From positions 1-33,520 of the forward strand of contig CAYZLR010000033.1 in the NCBI GenBank assembly GCA_964479275.1: a DNA stretch of 33,520 nt, in the 5' to 3' direction. The position numbers and the translations under genes are program-made. Of the stretch, positions 1 to 7,391 are shown piece by piece. The notes beneath the pieces are model-generated. The model saw only the letters and a list, made by a program, of their open reading frames with translations, was not told the DNA's origin and made no database searches. This DNA comes from CALLPQ01 sp964479275. Its GTDB lineage: Bacteria; Pseudomonadota; Alphaproteobacteria; Caulobacterales; Parvularculaceae. Numbering within the stretch: position 1 is the first letter of the stretch; each line of letters begins with the position of its first letter.

Positions 1-86
1 TCAAAAAAGAATCACTGTTCGACAATATCAGCAAGATTTATGAGGATAGCTCCTAGAATGATGTTACTTTTGAAATTTATAGTACA

Positions 87-749
87 TTAATCAATAGTTT
101 CGATAATCTGCTTGAAAAAAGTTAAGCCATCAATACCACCCAGAAGCGGTGATATCACCCGTTCTGGGTGGGGCATCATACCTAAAACATTGCCGCTTTC
201 ATTGATTATTCCCGCGATATCTTTTGATGAACCGTTTGGATTATCGACATAACGAAAAGCAATACGATCTTCTTCTTCTAGAGTTCGTAATGTTTGATCA
301 TCAGCATAATAATTACCGTCGTGATGGGCGACGGGAAAATCGAAATATTGATTTTTTTTCAAACCCGAAGTGAAGCGCGAGTTTGTATTTTCGACTTTTA
401 GGGTCACGGTACGACATACAAAGTTGAGCCCTGAATTTCGCAATAAAGCACCTGGTAATAATCCGGTTTCAGTCAGAATTTGAAAGCCATTGCAAATGCC
501 AATAACCGGAGTGCCCGCGCCCGCTTTTGCAATGATATCGTGTACGATTGGTGAGCGGGCGGCCATGGCTCCTGAACGTAGATAATCACCATAGGAGAAC
601 CCGCCGGGGAGAACAATTAAGTCAGTATCGGGAAGAGTGGCTTCTTGGTGCCAGACCATCTGTGCAGGTTTTCCTGTTACGGTCTCAAGGGCCACGGCAG
701 CGTCGCGATCACAATTGCTGGCTGGAAAAACAATCACACTGGATTTCAT
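87..749 (-). CDS. purQ: Phosphoribosylformylglycinamidine synthase, glutaminase subunit PurQ
   Basis: Class I glutamine amidotransferase subunit that supplies ammonia to PurL for conversion of FGAR to FGAM in purine synthesis. The 220-residue length is typical of stand-alone PurQ. Visible motifs are the N-terminal SNCDRD, the oxyanion region LPGGFSYGDYLRSG (about 47-60), the nucleophile Cys86 in GICNGFQ, and the His194/Glu196 pair in MMPHPER. The start is 14 bases after the purS stop, so it is the last visible gene of purC-purS-purQ. The large subunit purL is not seen in the 86 bases downstream and must lie elsewhere or beyond the edge. The cytosolic complex normally contains PurL, PurQ and two PurS. 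Confidence 0.97.
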   Translation of the reverse strand: MKSSVIVFPASNCDRDAAVALETVTGKPAQMVWHQEATLPDTDLIVLPGGFSYGDYLRSGAMAARSPIVHDIIAKAGAGTPVIGICNGFQILTETGLLPGALLRNSGLNFVCRTVTLKVENTNSRFTSGLKKNQYFDFPVAHHDGNYYADDQTLRTLEEEDRIAFRYVDNPNGSSKDIAGIINESGNVLGMMPHPERVISPLLGGIDGLTFFKQIIETID

Positions 750-763
750 AACAAAAGCCTGCC

Positions 764-1003
764 TTAAAGAATTTCGATTTCAAAATTTTCCATCACGGGG
801 TTTGCAAGAAGCTTTGCGCACATATTTTCTATTTTTGCGCGTGCCGCCGCTTCACCGTCATCTTGAAGGTTCATTTCAATGATTTTTCCCTGGCGTATAT
901 TTGAAGCCCCTTCAAATCCCAGGCCATTGAGCGCGTTTTCAATAGCCTTTCCTTGTGGATCCAGGACGCCGTTTTTGAGCGTAATGTGTATTTTTGCTTT
1001 CAT
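764..1003 (-). CDS. purS: Phosphoribosylformylglycinamidine synthase subunit PurS
   Basis: Small 79-residue subunit that bridges PurQ and PurL in the FGAM synthase complex and helps channel ammonia. The sequence shows the family pattern: an N-terminal beta strand (KIHITLKNGVLDPQGKAIE), then the GLGFEG loop and a C-terminal half ending in NPVMENFEIEIL. Length is normal for PurS. It sits between purC (12 bases upstream) and purQ (14 bases downstream) on the same strand, which fixes the assignment and implies co-transcription. The upstream sequence contains an AGAAGAG stretch that could serve as a weak ribosome binding site. Confidence 0.95.
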   Translation of the reverse strand: MKAKIHITLKNGVLDPQGKAIENALNGLGFEGASNIRQGKIIEMNLQDDGEAAARAKIENMCAKLLANPVMENFEIEIL

Positions 1004-1015
1004 TATCGATCTCTT

Positions 1016-1810
1016 CTATTTGTTTCCATCGATCTTAAGATCATTATCACTGACTAAAATTGGGCCCTTGGTCGTGTTGTTTTCCGGATCGCGCAAAATA
1101 CCAAGACGCATGGCCACTTCTCTGTAGGCTTCAATGACATCACCCAAATCTTTCCGAAAGCGATCTTTATCCATAATGTCACCGGTCTCTACATCCCACA
1201 ACCGACAGCTATCCGGACTAATTTCATCGGCAAGTACCAAGCGCATGATATCGCCTTCATAAAGCCGTCCAAATTCCACCTTGAAATCAATCAAACGTAT
1301 GCCCACCGCAGAAAACATACCACTTAAAAAGTCATTAATGCGAAGCGCCATCGACATCATGTCATCAATTTCCTGGGTATTTGCCCAGTTAAAGGCAGTG
1401 ATATGCTCTTCTGATACGAGGGGATCACCCAGATCATCGTCCTTATAATAAAACTCAATTATGGAGCGGGGCAGGGATGAACCATCTTCAAGTCCCATGC
1501 GTTTGACAATCGAGCCAGAAGCAACATTACGCACCACAACTTCAAGCGGGATGATTTCCACATGACGGATCAATTGTTCGCGCATATTCAAACGGCGGAT
1601 GAAGTGAGTCGGGATAGATATGGTTTCAAGGCCGCGCATAATAAATTCGGAAATGCGATTATTCAGAACGCCTTTTCCTTCTAAAATCGCATGTTTTTGA
1701 TTGTTAAACGCGGTTGCATCATCTTTAAAATATTGAATGATTGTCCCCGGTTCAGGGCCTTCATAAAGAATTTTGGCTTTGCCTTCATATATTTTTTTGC
1801 GCCGTGACAT
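1016..1810 (-). CDS. purC: SAICAR synthetase PurC
   Basis: ATP-dependent ligase joining aspartate to CAIR to give SAICAR in purine biosynthesis. The 264-residue protein begins SRRKKIYEGKAKILYEGPEP, the family signature with its ATP-binding lysines. It continues with FNNQKHAILEGKGVLNN, the PLEVVVRNVASGSIVKR motif, RLIDFKVEFGR and LADEISPDSCRLWD, all conserved in PurC. It is the first gene of the purC-purS-purQ unit, and its promoter should lie in the 273 bases that separate it from the divergent crotonase gene at 2084. I see no purine riboswitch there. Nothing odd in length or key residues. Confidence 0.97.
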   Translation of the reverse strand: MSRRKKIYEGKAKILYEGPEPGTIIQYFKDDATAFNNQKHAILEGKGVLNNRISEFIMRGLETISIPTHFIRRLNMREQLIRHVEIIPLEVVVRNVASGSIVKRMGLEDGSSLPRSIIEFYYKDDDLGDPLVSEEHITAFNWANTQEIDDMMSMALRINDFLSGMFSAVGIRLIDFKVEFGRLYEGDIMRLVLADEISPDSCRLWDVETGDIMDKDRFRKDLGDVIEAYREVAMRLGILRDPENNTTKGPILVSDNDLKIDGNK

Positions 1811-2083
1811 AAGGGATGTAACCTTTGTAAAAAATAGGATTTTAAATCTGCGGAAAACCCGGATTTGGAATGCTTACCCGGTTTTTGACGTTTTTGTTCA
1901 GCCGACTCGAACCCTGCCTATGATGAAGATCCCCTAGCACAGCTTATACATAAGGCATAGATATGATTGGGAGATGTTTGATTCTGTGATTTGATCTCAT
2001 TGCAAGACCAGGTGTGCCTGAGACTTTTGGCATTCTTGCTAGCCTGTTAAGCTTGTCCTTTGTAAAATTTAAGAGAAATTGCC
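1811..2083. other. Divergent intergenic region between purC and the crotonase-fold gene
   Basis: 273 bases, holding the promoters of both units. The element ACCCGG appears twice (near 1857 and 1877) as a direct repeat. I found no tRNA or riboswitch; a short GGTTCGAGTC-like string on the minus strand is not flanked by complementary arms. Confidence 0.4.
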
Positions 2084-2905
2084 ATGCATCAAGATAGCAA
2101 CGTCTTATTAAGACAAGACCATGGGCGTGTCAGGGTCTTGACCCTTAATCGCCCTGATAAAATGAACGCCTATAATGGAGATATGCACCAAGCTCTGGTT
2201 GAAGCGGTTGAACAAGCCGATGCAGATCCGGCAATTAGAGCGATTATCATGACAGGTGCTGGTAAAGCATATTGTGCAGGCGCTGATATCAGCGCTGGAT
2301 TTGACTCTGTTGCCTCTCAAGCCCCTGATTACGATCACCCAAAGCACGGCATGGTGGGGCGAGATATGGGCGGTATCCTCAATTTGAAAATTTATGCGTG
2401 CGAGACCCCGATTATTGGGGCGATTAACGGGGTTGCGGTAGGTATCGGGGCGACGCAATTGCTCCCGATGGATATTCGGATAGCATCACAAGGGGCTAAA
2501 TTTGCTTTTCCGTTTTCCCGAAGAGGCATTGTTTGGGATGGCGCTGCGAGTTATTTTCTGCCCCGTCTTGTCGGGGTTGGAAAAGCAAGTGAATGGGGGG
2601 TGACCGGGCGCATGATTGAGGCCGAGGAGGCATTGTCTTCAGGATTGCTCTCTCAGCTAGTCGCCGAGCCAGAAGTTATGACGCGTGCAATGGAAATTGC
2701 GCAAGATATTGCTCAAAATTGTTCCCCACAATCAACAGCGCAAATCAAATCGCTCTTGCGCAAAGGCGTCGAGAGCCATTCACCATTCGAATCTCATATT
2801 GATGAAAGTGTGGCGTTAAATAAGGCTTTTATCAGCCACGATTGCCGAGAAGGCGTCTCGGCTTTTTTAGAAAAGCGTAAGCCAAATTTTAAAGATCCCA
2901 GCTAG
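2084..2905 (+). CDS. Crotonase-fold (enoyl-CoA hydratase/isomerase family) protein lacking canonical hydratase glutamates
   Basis: 273 residues with the crotonase fold: TLNRPDKMNAYN near the N-terminus, the oxyanion-hole segment YCAGADIS (63-70), the second oxyanion segment INGVAVGIGATQLLPMD (114-130) and a C-terminal helical tail. By hand alignment with rat mitochondrial enoyl-CoA hydratase, the two catalytic glutamates (GGGCE and PE positions) correspond to Thr124 and Phe144, so a classical hydratase mechanism is unlikely. Asp152 in GIVWDGAASYFLPR lies where PaaG-like isomerases carry an acidic residue. It probably acts on an acyl-CoA thioester, but the reaction cannot be stated. It faces purC divergently and is convergent with the Lrp gene. 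Confidence 0.85.
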   Translation: MHQDSNVLLRQDHGRVRVLTLNRPDKMNAYNGDMHQALVEAVEQADADPAIRAIIMTGAGKAYCAGADISAGFDSVASQAPDYDHPKHGMVGRDMGGILNLKIYACETPIIGAINGVAVGIGATQLLPMDIRIASQGAKFAFPFSRRGIVWDGAASYFLPRLVGVGKASEWGVTGRMIEAEEALSSGLLSQLVAEPEVMTRAMEIAQDIAQNCSPQSTAQIKSLLRKGVESHSPFESHIDESVALNKAFISHDCREGVSAFLEKRKPNFKDPS

Positions 2906-2945
2906 GGCATAACTGGTATAGTCATCATTATGCGTATTAGATATT

Positions 2946-3407
2946 TTACTCCGTGAAGGGGGTGATTTTTGTGGTGAACTTGTTTCGTTTCCATACTAAT
3001 GAAGTTGAGTAGCGCCGTATGGCAGGGTTGCTCATCAGGGAAATCTCGCCCCATTTTTCAAAGGCTTCCGGTGTTGTTGCATGGGCAATCAACAAAAAAT
3101 CAAGTTCACCTGATACCGAATAACACTGAGAAACCGTGTCATCCTCAATCATTTGCTGACGAAAGGCTTCGTAAATTTTAGGGTCTTCGCGTTCAAAACT
3201 CACAGAAACAATAAAGCTTAAGCCTTGTTTTGTGGGATCTGTAAGCGCTACATTTTGCGTAATGATGCCCGCTTTTTCCAAAACGGCGAGGCGGCGACGT
3301 ACTGAAGACGCTGAGAGATTGATCATCTCTCCTATTTTTGCGTGGGAGATTTGATTGTTGGTTTGTACAATCTCCAATAACGCGCGATCAAATCTGTCTA
3401 ATTTCAT
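2946..3407 (-). CDS. Lrp/AsnC family transcriptional regulator
   Basis: 153-residue regulator with the AsnC layout. An N-terminal winged helix-turn-helix (about 5-60; SHAKIGEMINLSASSVRRRL is the recognition region) is followed by a RAM effector domain (about 65-145; SQCYSVSGELDFLLIAHA). The family binds DNA as octamers or hexadecamers and responds to amino acids; which one cannot be read here. It is divergent from the secreted serine hydrolase, whose probable start is at 3523, leaving about 115 bases that contain short inverted repeats. Autoregulation and control of that hydrolase are plausible. The reverse-strand start is directly preceded by an A/T-rich region. Confidence 0.93.
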   Translation of the reverse strand: MKLDRFDRALLEIVQTNNQISHAKIGEMINLSASSVRRRLAVLEKAGIITQNVALTDPTKQGLSFIVSVSFEREDPKIYEAFRQQMIEDDTVSQCYSVSGELDFLLIAHATTPEAFEKWGEISLMSNPAIRRYSTSLVWKRNKFTTKITPFTE

Positions 3408-3440
3408 GTGACGAAAACATTCATACTAGTAAAAAAATAT

Positions 3441-3501
3441 GGCGAATATCGCAATAATACCAATTAATTTCGCCGACACAAATCAATATAGCCATGGTAT
3501 T
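3441..3501. promoter_or_regulatory. Inverted repeats between Lrp gene and serine hydrolase
   Basis: GGCGAA at 3441-3446 is mirrored by TTCGCC at 3469-3474, and AATACCA at 3456-3462 by TGGTATT at 3495-3501. Interleaved dyads in an A/T-rich divergent intergenic region fit operator sites for the neighbouring Lrp-type regulator, but the arms are short and no binding consensus has been tested. Confidence 0.3.
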
Positions 3502-3522
3502 GATAATAAAAAGGAGTTTTGT

Positions 3523-4632
3523 ATGAGTTTTTATTTTTCGAACATGATGAAATTTTTAACACCTGCAATGGCATGGACTACGGCTGTCCTGACTACTGCT
3601 CCTGCAATTTCACAAGACATTCAGCTGAAAACGATTGTTGAAGAAACCGCGAAATCCGCCAAAGCGGGGGCAATATTAGATATTCATGGATGTGGAATTT
3701 CTTATCGCGGTTCGGCTGGCGTCTCTAATCGAAAAACAAAAGCGTCAATGCCCATCAATGAACCCTTGCGTATTGCCAGTGTGGGAAAATTGTATACGGC
3801 GGCAATTATTCATCAATTAGTCCGCGATGGCCAGCTAGATTTAGATCGTTCGATTCAATCTTATCTCGATGAAAGCGACACGCGAGGGGTACCGAATTTG
3901 CAGGCGACATTGCGCCAATTATTGAACCATACAAGCGGTATACCTGATTATTACGATGCGCGCTCTTATCTGTTGAGGGATTGGCGTAAACCGATAGATA
4001 CGGATTTTGTCTTAAGTGTTGCTCGAAGACGCAAAGCCAAAACAGCCCCCGGGCAGGCCTATGGTTATTCAAATACAAACTATCATTTATTGGCGCTAGC
4101 AGCCGAAAGCGTGACTGGTAAACCTTTATCGCAATTAATGCAGGAAATCATCATTAAACCATTAGATTTGAGGCAAACGCAGTATCATACCAGTCATCCG
4201 GGTGGCGTTATTCATGGTTATGGAACTGAACTGCGTTCGTGGGTTGATACTTGGAAATATGCAGAAAATACGGGCCCAGATAGTGGAATCACCGCCACCA
4301 CTTCGGATCTCAATACATTTTTAGCAGCTTTGTTTTTACAAGATGGCAGCATGAATGCGTTGGGCAAATCCATGCAAGCTGATGAAGTTGCCTATGGTAG
4401 CGGGCGGACGCGAGGTGGCGCAGGCGCTGAAATTCTGGTGGGCCGCGATGGATTACGTCTGGTCGGCCACACGGGCGATATCTTTGGTTATCTCACATTT
4501 GCTTTTGCGATCCCGGATTATCAGGCAACGATCATTGGTCATATCAACGCCAAAAAACCCAATATTTATAATGAATTTTTACGGACCACCGTTGGCGCTA
4601 TGAGGCAGTATTGCAAGGATAGTCTTGAATAG
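3523..4632 (+). CDS. Secreted serine hydrolase, class C beta-lactamase/penicillin-binding-protein fold
   Basis: The start at ATG 3523 is preferred because AAGGAG lies just upstream (3511-3516); an in-frame ATG at 3439 would add 28 residues that bury the signal peptide. The 369-residue protein starts with a hydrophobic segment ending ...TTAPAISQD, consistent with Sec export. The active-site triad of the beta-lactamase-related serine hydrolases is intact: SVGK (Ser86, Lys89), YSN (Tyr182, Asn184) and HTG (His316). The family includes DD-peptidases, esterases and amidases, so substrate is unknown; cell-wall peptide or ester hydrolysis in the periplasm are candidates. It is divergent from the Lrp-type regulator and is followed by the DnaA-box-containing intergenic region. 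Confidence 0.88.
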   Translation: MSFYFSNMMKFLTPAMAWTTAVLTTAPAISQDIQLKTIVEETAKSAKAGAILDIHGCGISYRGSAGVSNRKTKASMPINEPLRIASVGKLYTAAIIHQLVRDGQLDLDRSIQSYLDESDTRGVPNLQATLRQLLNHTSGIPDYYDARSYLLRDWRKPIDTDFVLSVARRRKAKTAPGQAYGYSNTNYHLLALAAESVTGKPLSQLMQEIIIKPLDLRQTQYHTSHPGGVIHGYGTELRSWVDTWKYAENTGPDSGITATTSDLNTFLAALFLQDGSMNALGKSMQADEVAYGSGRTRGGAGAEILVGRDGLRLVGHTGDIFGYLTFAFAIPDYQATIIGHINAKKPNIYNEFLRTTVGAMRQYCKDSLE

Positions 4633-4657
4633 GGTATTTGTTGTAAAAACTGATATT

Positions 4658-4790
4658 TTATCCACAACATTTGCACAATAACGTCTGAGTTATTCACAAT
4701 TTACTCACTGTGGATAACTCGGATTTAGTTTGAAATATGTTGACAGTTTATGCGTCAGTTTTGAAAGGGTTTCCCACATACTTTTCCACA
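4658..4790. other. Cluster of DnaA-box-like 9-mers (possible replication origin or DnaA-regulated region)
   Basis: Three exact matches to TTATNCACA occur within 60 bases: TTATCCACA at 4658-4666 (plus), TTATTCACA at 4690-4698 (plus), and TTATCCACA on the minus strand at 4709-4717. A one-mismatch copy, TTTTCCACA, lies at 4782-4790 and a two-mismatch copy at 4770-4778. The first part is A/T-rich. The array lies in the 275-base gene-free gap before the DUF1476 gene. Such clustering is characteristic of oriC, but the neighbouring genes are not those usually flanking known alphaproteobacterial origins (hemE, dnaA, parAB). Confidence 0.5.
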
Positions 4791-4820
4791 TATTATTCTG
4801 CATTCTCTAATTGCGCGATC

Positions 4821-4853
4821 AAGCCGATCGGCTTACATATCAGATATGTAAGC
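4821..4853. repeat. Overlapping palindrome and inverted repeat upstream of DUF1476 gene
   Basis: A perfect 14-base palindrome (AAGCCGATCGGCTT, 4821-4834) overlaps a perfect 10-base inverted repeat with a 3-base spacer (arms GCTTACATAT 4831-4840 and ATATGTAAGC 4844-4853). The arm GCTT is shared, so two alternative hairpins compete. No T-run follows on either strand, which argues against an intrinsic terminator. It could be a regulator operator or part of the adjacent putative origin. Confidence 0.6.
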
Positions 4854-4907
4854 GATTGAGCACATAGTTTAGCCTGTCTATTTTTTCGAGAAAGTGAAGC
4901 CTCATCA

Positions 4908-5231
4908 ATGAATACGTTAGACGATCTTAGAAACAGTTTTGAAAAACAATTTGCAAATGACCAGGCGCTACAATTTAAAGTTGAAGCGCGTAGAAACAAA
5001 TTGTTGGGATTATGGGTTGCTGAGTTGCTGGGTTTGAGTGACGAGAAAGCCGAAGATTATGCAAAAACGGTAATCCGCGCTGATTTGGAAGAGCCTGGTG
5101 ATGAAGATGTATTTCGTAAAGTTCGCGCTGATTTAGACGCTGAGAATAACCCCACCTCAGACGAAGAAATCCGCCATCAAATGCAGGTTCTTTTACGCGA
5201 GGCGAAAGACCAAATTCGAGAACAAAGTTAG
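4908..5231 (+). CDS. DUF1476 protein (F1F0-ATPase inhibitor zeta-subunit family)
   Basis: 107-residue, all-helical, highly charged protein that matches the DUF1476 family, whose Paracoccus member is the zeta inhibitor of the F1-ATPase. Typical segments are LRNSFEKQFANDQALQFKVEARRNK at the inhibitory N-terminus (residues 7-31), then LLGLWVAELLGL and a C-terminal bundle ending LREAKDQIREQS. In many alphaproteobacteria this gene sits beside purC/purS/purQ; here it is separated from them by three genes. It presumably prevents wasteful ATP hydrolysis by the ATP synthase at the cytoplasmic face. The only upstream features visible are the repeats and DnaA-like boxes in the preceding gap. Confidence 0.93.
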   Translation: MNTLDDLRNSFEKQFANDQALQFKVEARRNKLLGLWVAELLGLSDEKAEDYAKTVIRADLEEPGDEDVFRKVRADLDAENNPTSDEEIRHQMQVLLREAKDQIREQS

Positions 5232-5284
5232 AGTGCGCGTAAAATTATATTAGGCACTCAGGCTTTAACGGATAATAACAGAGA

Positions 5285-6091
5285 ATGGGCATTCATATGA
5301 GTGACGAAAAAAAAGGCCGCGTTGCAGGGAAAAAAGCTTTTATAACTGGTGCAGGCCAGGGATTGGGCGCATGCTTTGCAAAAATGCTGGCAGATGAGGG
5401 GGCCAAAGTCGTCCTTACGGATGTTAATACTGATAATGTCCAAGCGCGAGCTGATGCGATCAATAAAAAATATCCTGGCGCCGCGACGGCCCTAGAGCTC
5501 GATGTCACCAATCGGGATCAATGGGAGAGTGCTTTGCGTGAAGCTGAATCTGCCATGGGCGGTATCAGTGTTTTGATTAATAATGCTGGTATTGGAACTT
5601 TTAGCAATATTGAGCAGGAAACTCTTGAGAGCTGGCGCAAAACACATGCGATTAATCTCGATGGAGTATATGTGGGAACGCAATTGGCGATGCCTTATCT
5701 TAAAGCTTCCCAACCAGCCTCAATTATAACGATTTCATCAATCGCGAGCATGGTCGCTGATGCCCATTCTATGGCTTATAATTCTTCCAAAGCCGGGGTT
5801 GCCATGATGATGAAGTCAGTTGCGATGCACTGTGCCAAATCAAAACTCGATATTCGTGCCAATAGTGTGCATCCGGTTTTTACCCGGACTCCTATTATTG
5901 ATCCTCTCTTGCAAATGGGCGGCGGGGGTGAGCAAGGCGAACAAAAATTATCCCGTGGAATCCCAATGAAGAGACTGGGTGAACCCGAAGATGTGGGGTA
6001 TGCGGTTTTGTATCTCGCGTCCGATGAGTCCAGGTTTGTGACGGGTACGGAGCTCAAGGTTGATGGCGGTATGACCGCAGGGCGTGTGTAA
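5285..6091 (+). CDS. Short-chain dehydrogenase/reductase (SDR)
   Basis: 268-residue classical SDR. The Rossmann glycine motif is TGAGQGLG (21-28), the acidic Asp46 after strand beta-2 (VVLTDVN) predicts NAD(H) preference, and NNAG is at 99-102. The catalytic set is Asn124, Ser152, Tyr165 and Lys169 (YNSSK). The C-terminus has the GTELKVDGGMTAGRV ending typical of the family. Resembles cyclohexanol/hydroxysteroid-type dehydrogenases, but the substrate cannot be inferred. An alternative ATG at 5297 would shorten it by four residues; no clear ribosome binding site decides between them. The gene is convergent with the ABC permease, whose stop lies 20 bases away. Confidence 0.92.
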   Translation: MGIHMSDEKKGRVAGKKAFITGAGQGLGACFAKMLADEGAKVVLTDVNTDNVQARADAINKKYPGAATALELDVTNRDQWESALREAESAMGGISVLINNAGIGTFSNIEQETLESWRKTHAINLDGVYVGTQLAMPYLKASQPASIITISSIASMVADAHSMAYNSSKAGVAMMMKSVAMHCAKSKLDIRANSVHPVFTRTPIIDPLLQMGGGGEQGEQKLSRGIPMKRLGEPEDVGYAVLYLASDESRFVTGTELKVDGGMTAGRV

Positions 6092-6110
6092 GTCTGGATC
6101 CTTGAGCGCA

Positions 6111-7265
6111 TCAACCGGCTCGTAAAGTACGTTTCGTGATAAAGTAGGCTAAAAATAGGCCAACTCCCCCCGAAAGGGTGAGTAGGCTTAGAGGGTATAT
6201 CGCAAGGCTAATATCGCCGCTGCGCCATAAACTCTCCCCTATGGCGTCAATGCCCCATGCATTGGGTGTGAGTGCGCCGATAGCTTGAATGTTGGGCGCC
6301 ATTAAAAATCTCGGGGCCATGGATCCGCCAAGGGCGCCCATGATTAAGGCAAGGACAGCACCCAGAGCATGGGCTTGACTACGTGAGCGGCAACATCCAA
6401 CGACGAAAATAGACAAACCCGCGGCGCTAATGGCGGCGGCGATAATCGAGAGCGAGAGAATCATGGGTGCGGTAATGGGGATTTGAAAACTTAATTTAGC
6501 AACAAGAAGAATGATAAGAAGTTGCAGTGTCCCCTGACATACTAGAAACAAAAATTTTCCCTCGATCATCGGGCGTAATCCAAGAGATGAAGCGGCAACG
6601 CGCTCTAATACGCCGTTGTCACGCTCTTCGATGATGCTGAGTGCTGTTTGAAATCCGGATAGAAATAAGAACAACATGCCTACACCAGCGACGTAATAGC
6701 TTGCCATTGGGATGGGGGTGCCCCCAGGGGTGAGTGAGATACGCGTGGCGGGGGCGACTTGGAATTCACTATCATCTTCATCAGCGTCCGAACTTGGTTG
6801 CAAACCCGATAGGGCCGCATCGACGATCGTTGCGGCCCCTTCCTTCACAGGATCATAATAGATTTTAAATTCCGGTGCTTCAGTTTGTGATGGGCGAAGA
6901 ATTTCTAGTCCCGCATCACTGCGGCCCTCTCGTACTTGATGTTGCATAACTTTAAGGTCGGATGCGATTGTGAGTTCACTGATTAATTGACTTTCGTTTA
7001 ACCCCTCAACCAAAGTTTGGGAAATTTCGTCTTGCGGAGCCAACACACTTAATCGAATGGATAAATCTCCTCCGGCAGCCGCTGAAAAAACGGCTGCAAA
7101 AATGACAAATATCATGGGGGGCAAAACAAAAGTCAGAGCAAAGCTTGCGCGATCACGCCACAGAGTGAGAGCCATGGCGTTAAACACAGCCAATCGACGT
7201 CCTATCGCGATAGAGATCATGTTCGCTAAGGTTTGTTTAGAAGTATTTGCCGGGTGGTTTTGCAT
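6111..7265 (-). CDS. ABC-2 type transporter permease
   Basis: 384-residue inner-membrane permease with the ABC-2 topology. One transmembrane helix (about 41-63) is followed by a large extracytoplasmic domain (about 65-200), then a block of hydrophobic helices from about 205 to the end, including the conserved SIIEERDNGVLERVAASSLG coupling segment. It resembles DrrB/YhhJ-like exporters of drugs, lipids or polymers. No ATP-binding partner gene is adjacent on either side, so the ATPase must be encoded elsewhere. An internal ATG at 7217 (ISIAIGRR...) would remove 16 residues from the N-terminus. The cargo is unknown. Confidence 0.88.
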   Translation of the reverse strand: MQNHPANTSKQTLANMISIAIGRRLAVFNAMALTLWRDRASFALTFVLPPMIFVIFAAVFSAAAGGDLSIRLSVLAPQDEISQTLVEGLNESQLISELTIASDLKVMQHQVREGRSDAGLEILRPSQTEAPEFKIYYDPVKEGAATIVDAALSGLQPSSDADEDDSEFQVAPATRISLTPGGTPIPMASYYVAGVGMLFLFLSGFQTALSIIEERDNGVLERVAASSLGLRPMIEGKFLFLVCQGTLQLLIILLVAKLSFQIPITAPMILSLSIIAAAISAAGLSIFVVGCCRSRSQAHALGAVLALIMGALGGSMAPRFLMAPNIQAIGALTPNAWGIDAIGESLWRSGDISLAIYPLSLLTLSGGVGLFLAYFITKRTLRAG

Positions 7266-7391
7266 AGGCTCACATGGGGGTTACTTTGGGCCGCTTAGCT
7301 ACACAAACTTTGATCGAGTTTGCGTGGGAATGAAAAATTTGGACTCAGTTTTTTTATAATCAATGTTACTTATCACAATTCACAATACAGC

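Noticed and set aside
1..89. In-frame extension of purQ beyond its stop (about 28 codons to a TGA)
   Set aside because: PurQ already has normal length and the C-terminal sequence ends at the expected place; the extension has no start codon and no recognisable similarity. Read-through is not supported.
1897..1920. tRNA T-arm-like string GGTTCGAGTC on the minus strand
   Set aside because: The bases flanking it do not form the 5-bp T stem, and no acceptor or anticodon arms are present nearby.
5232..5263. GAGTGC/GCACTC inverted repeat after the DUF1476 gene as a terminator
   Set aside because: Six-base arms with a 20-base spacer and no T-run; too weak to call.
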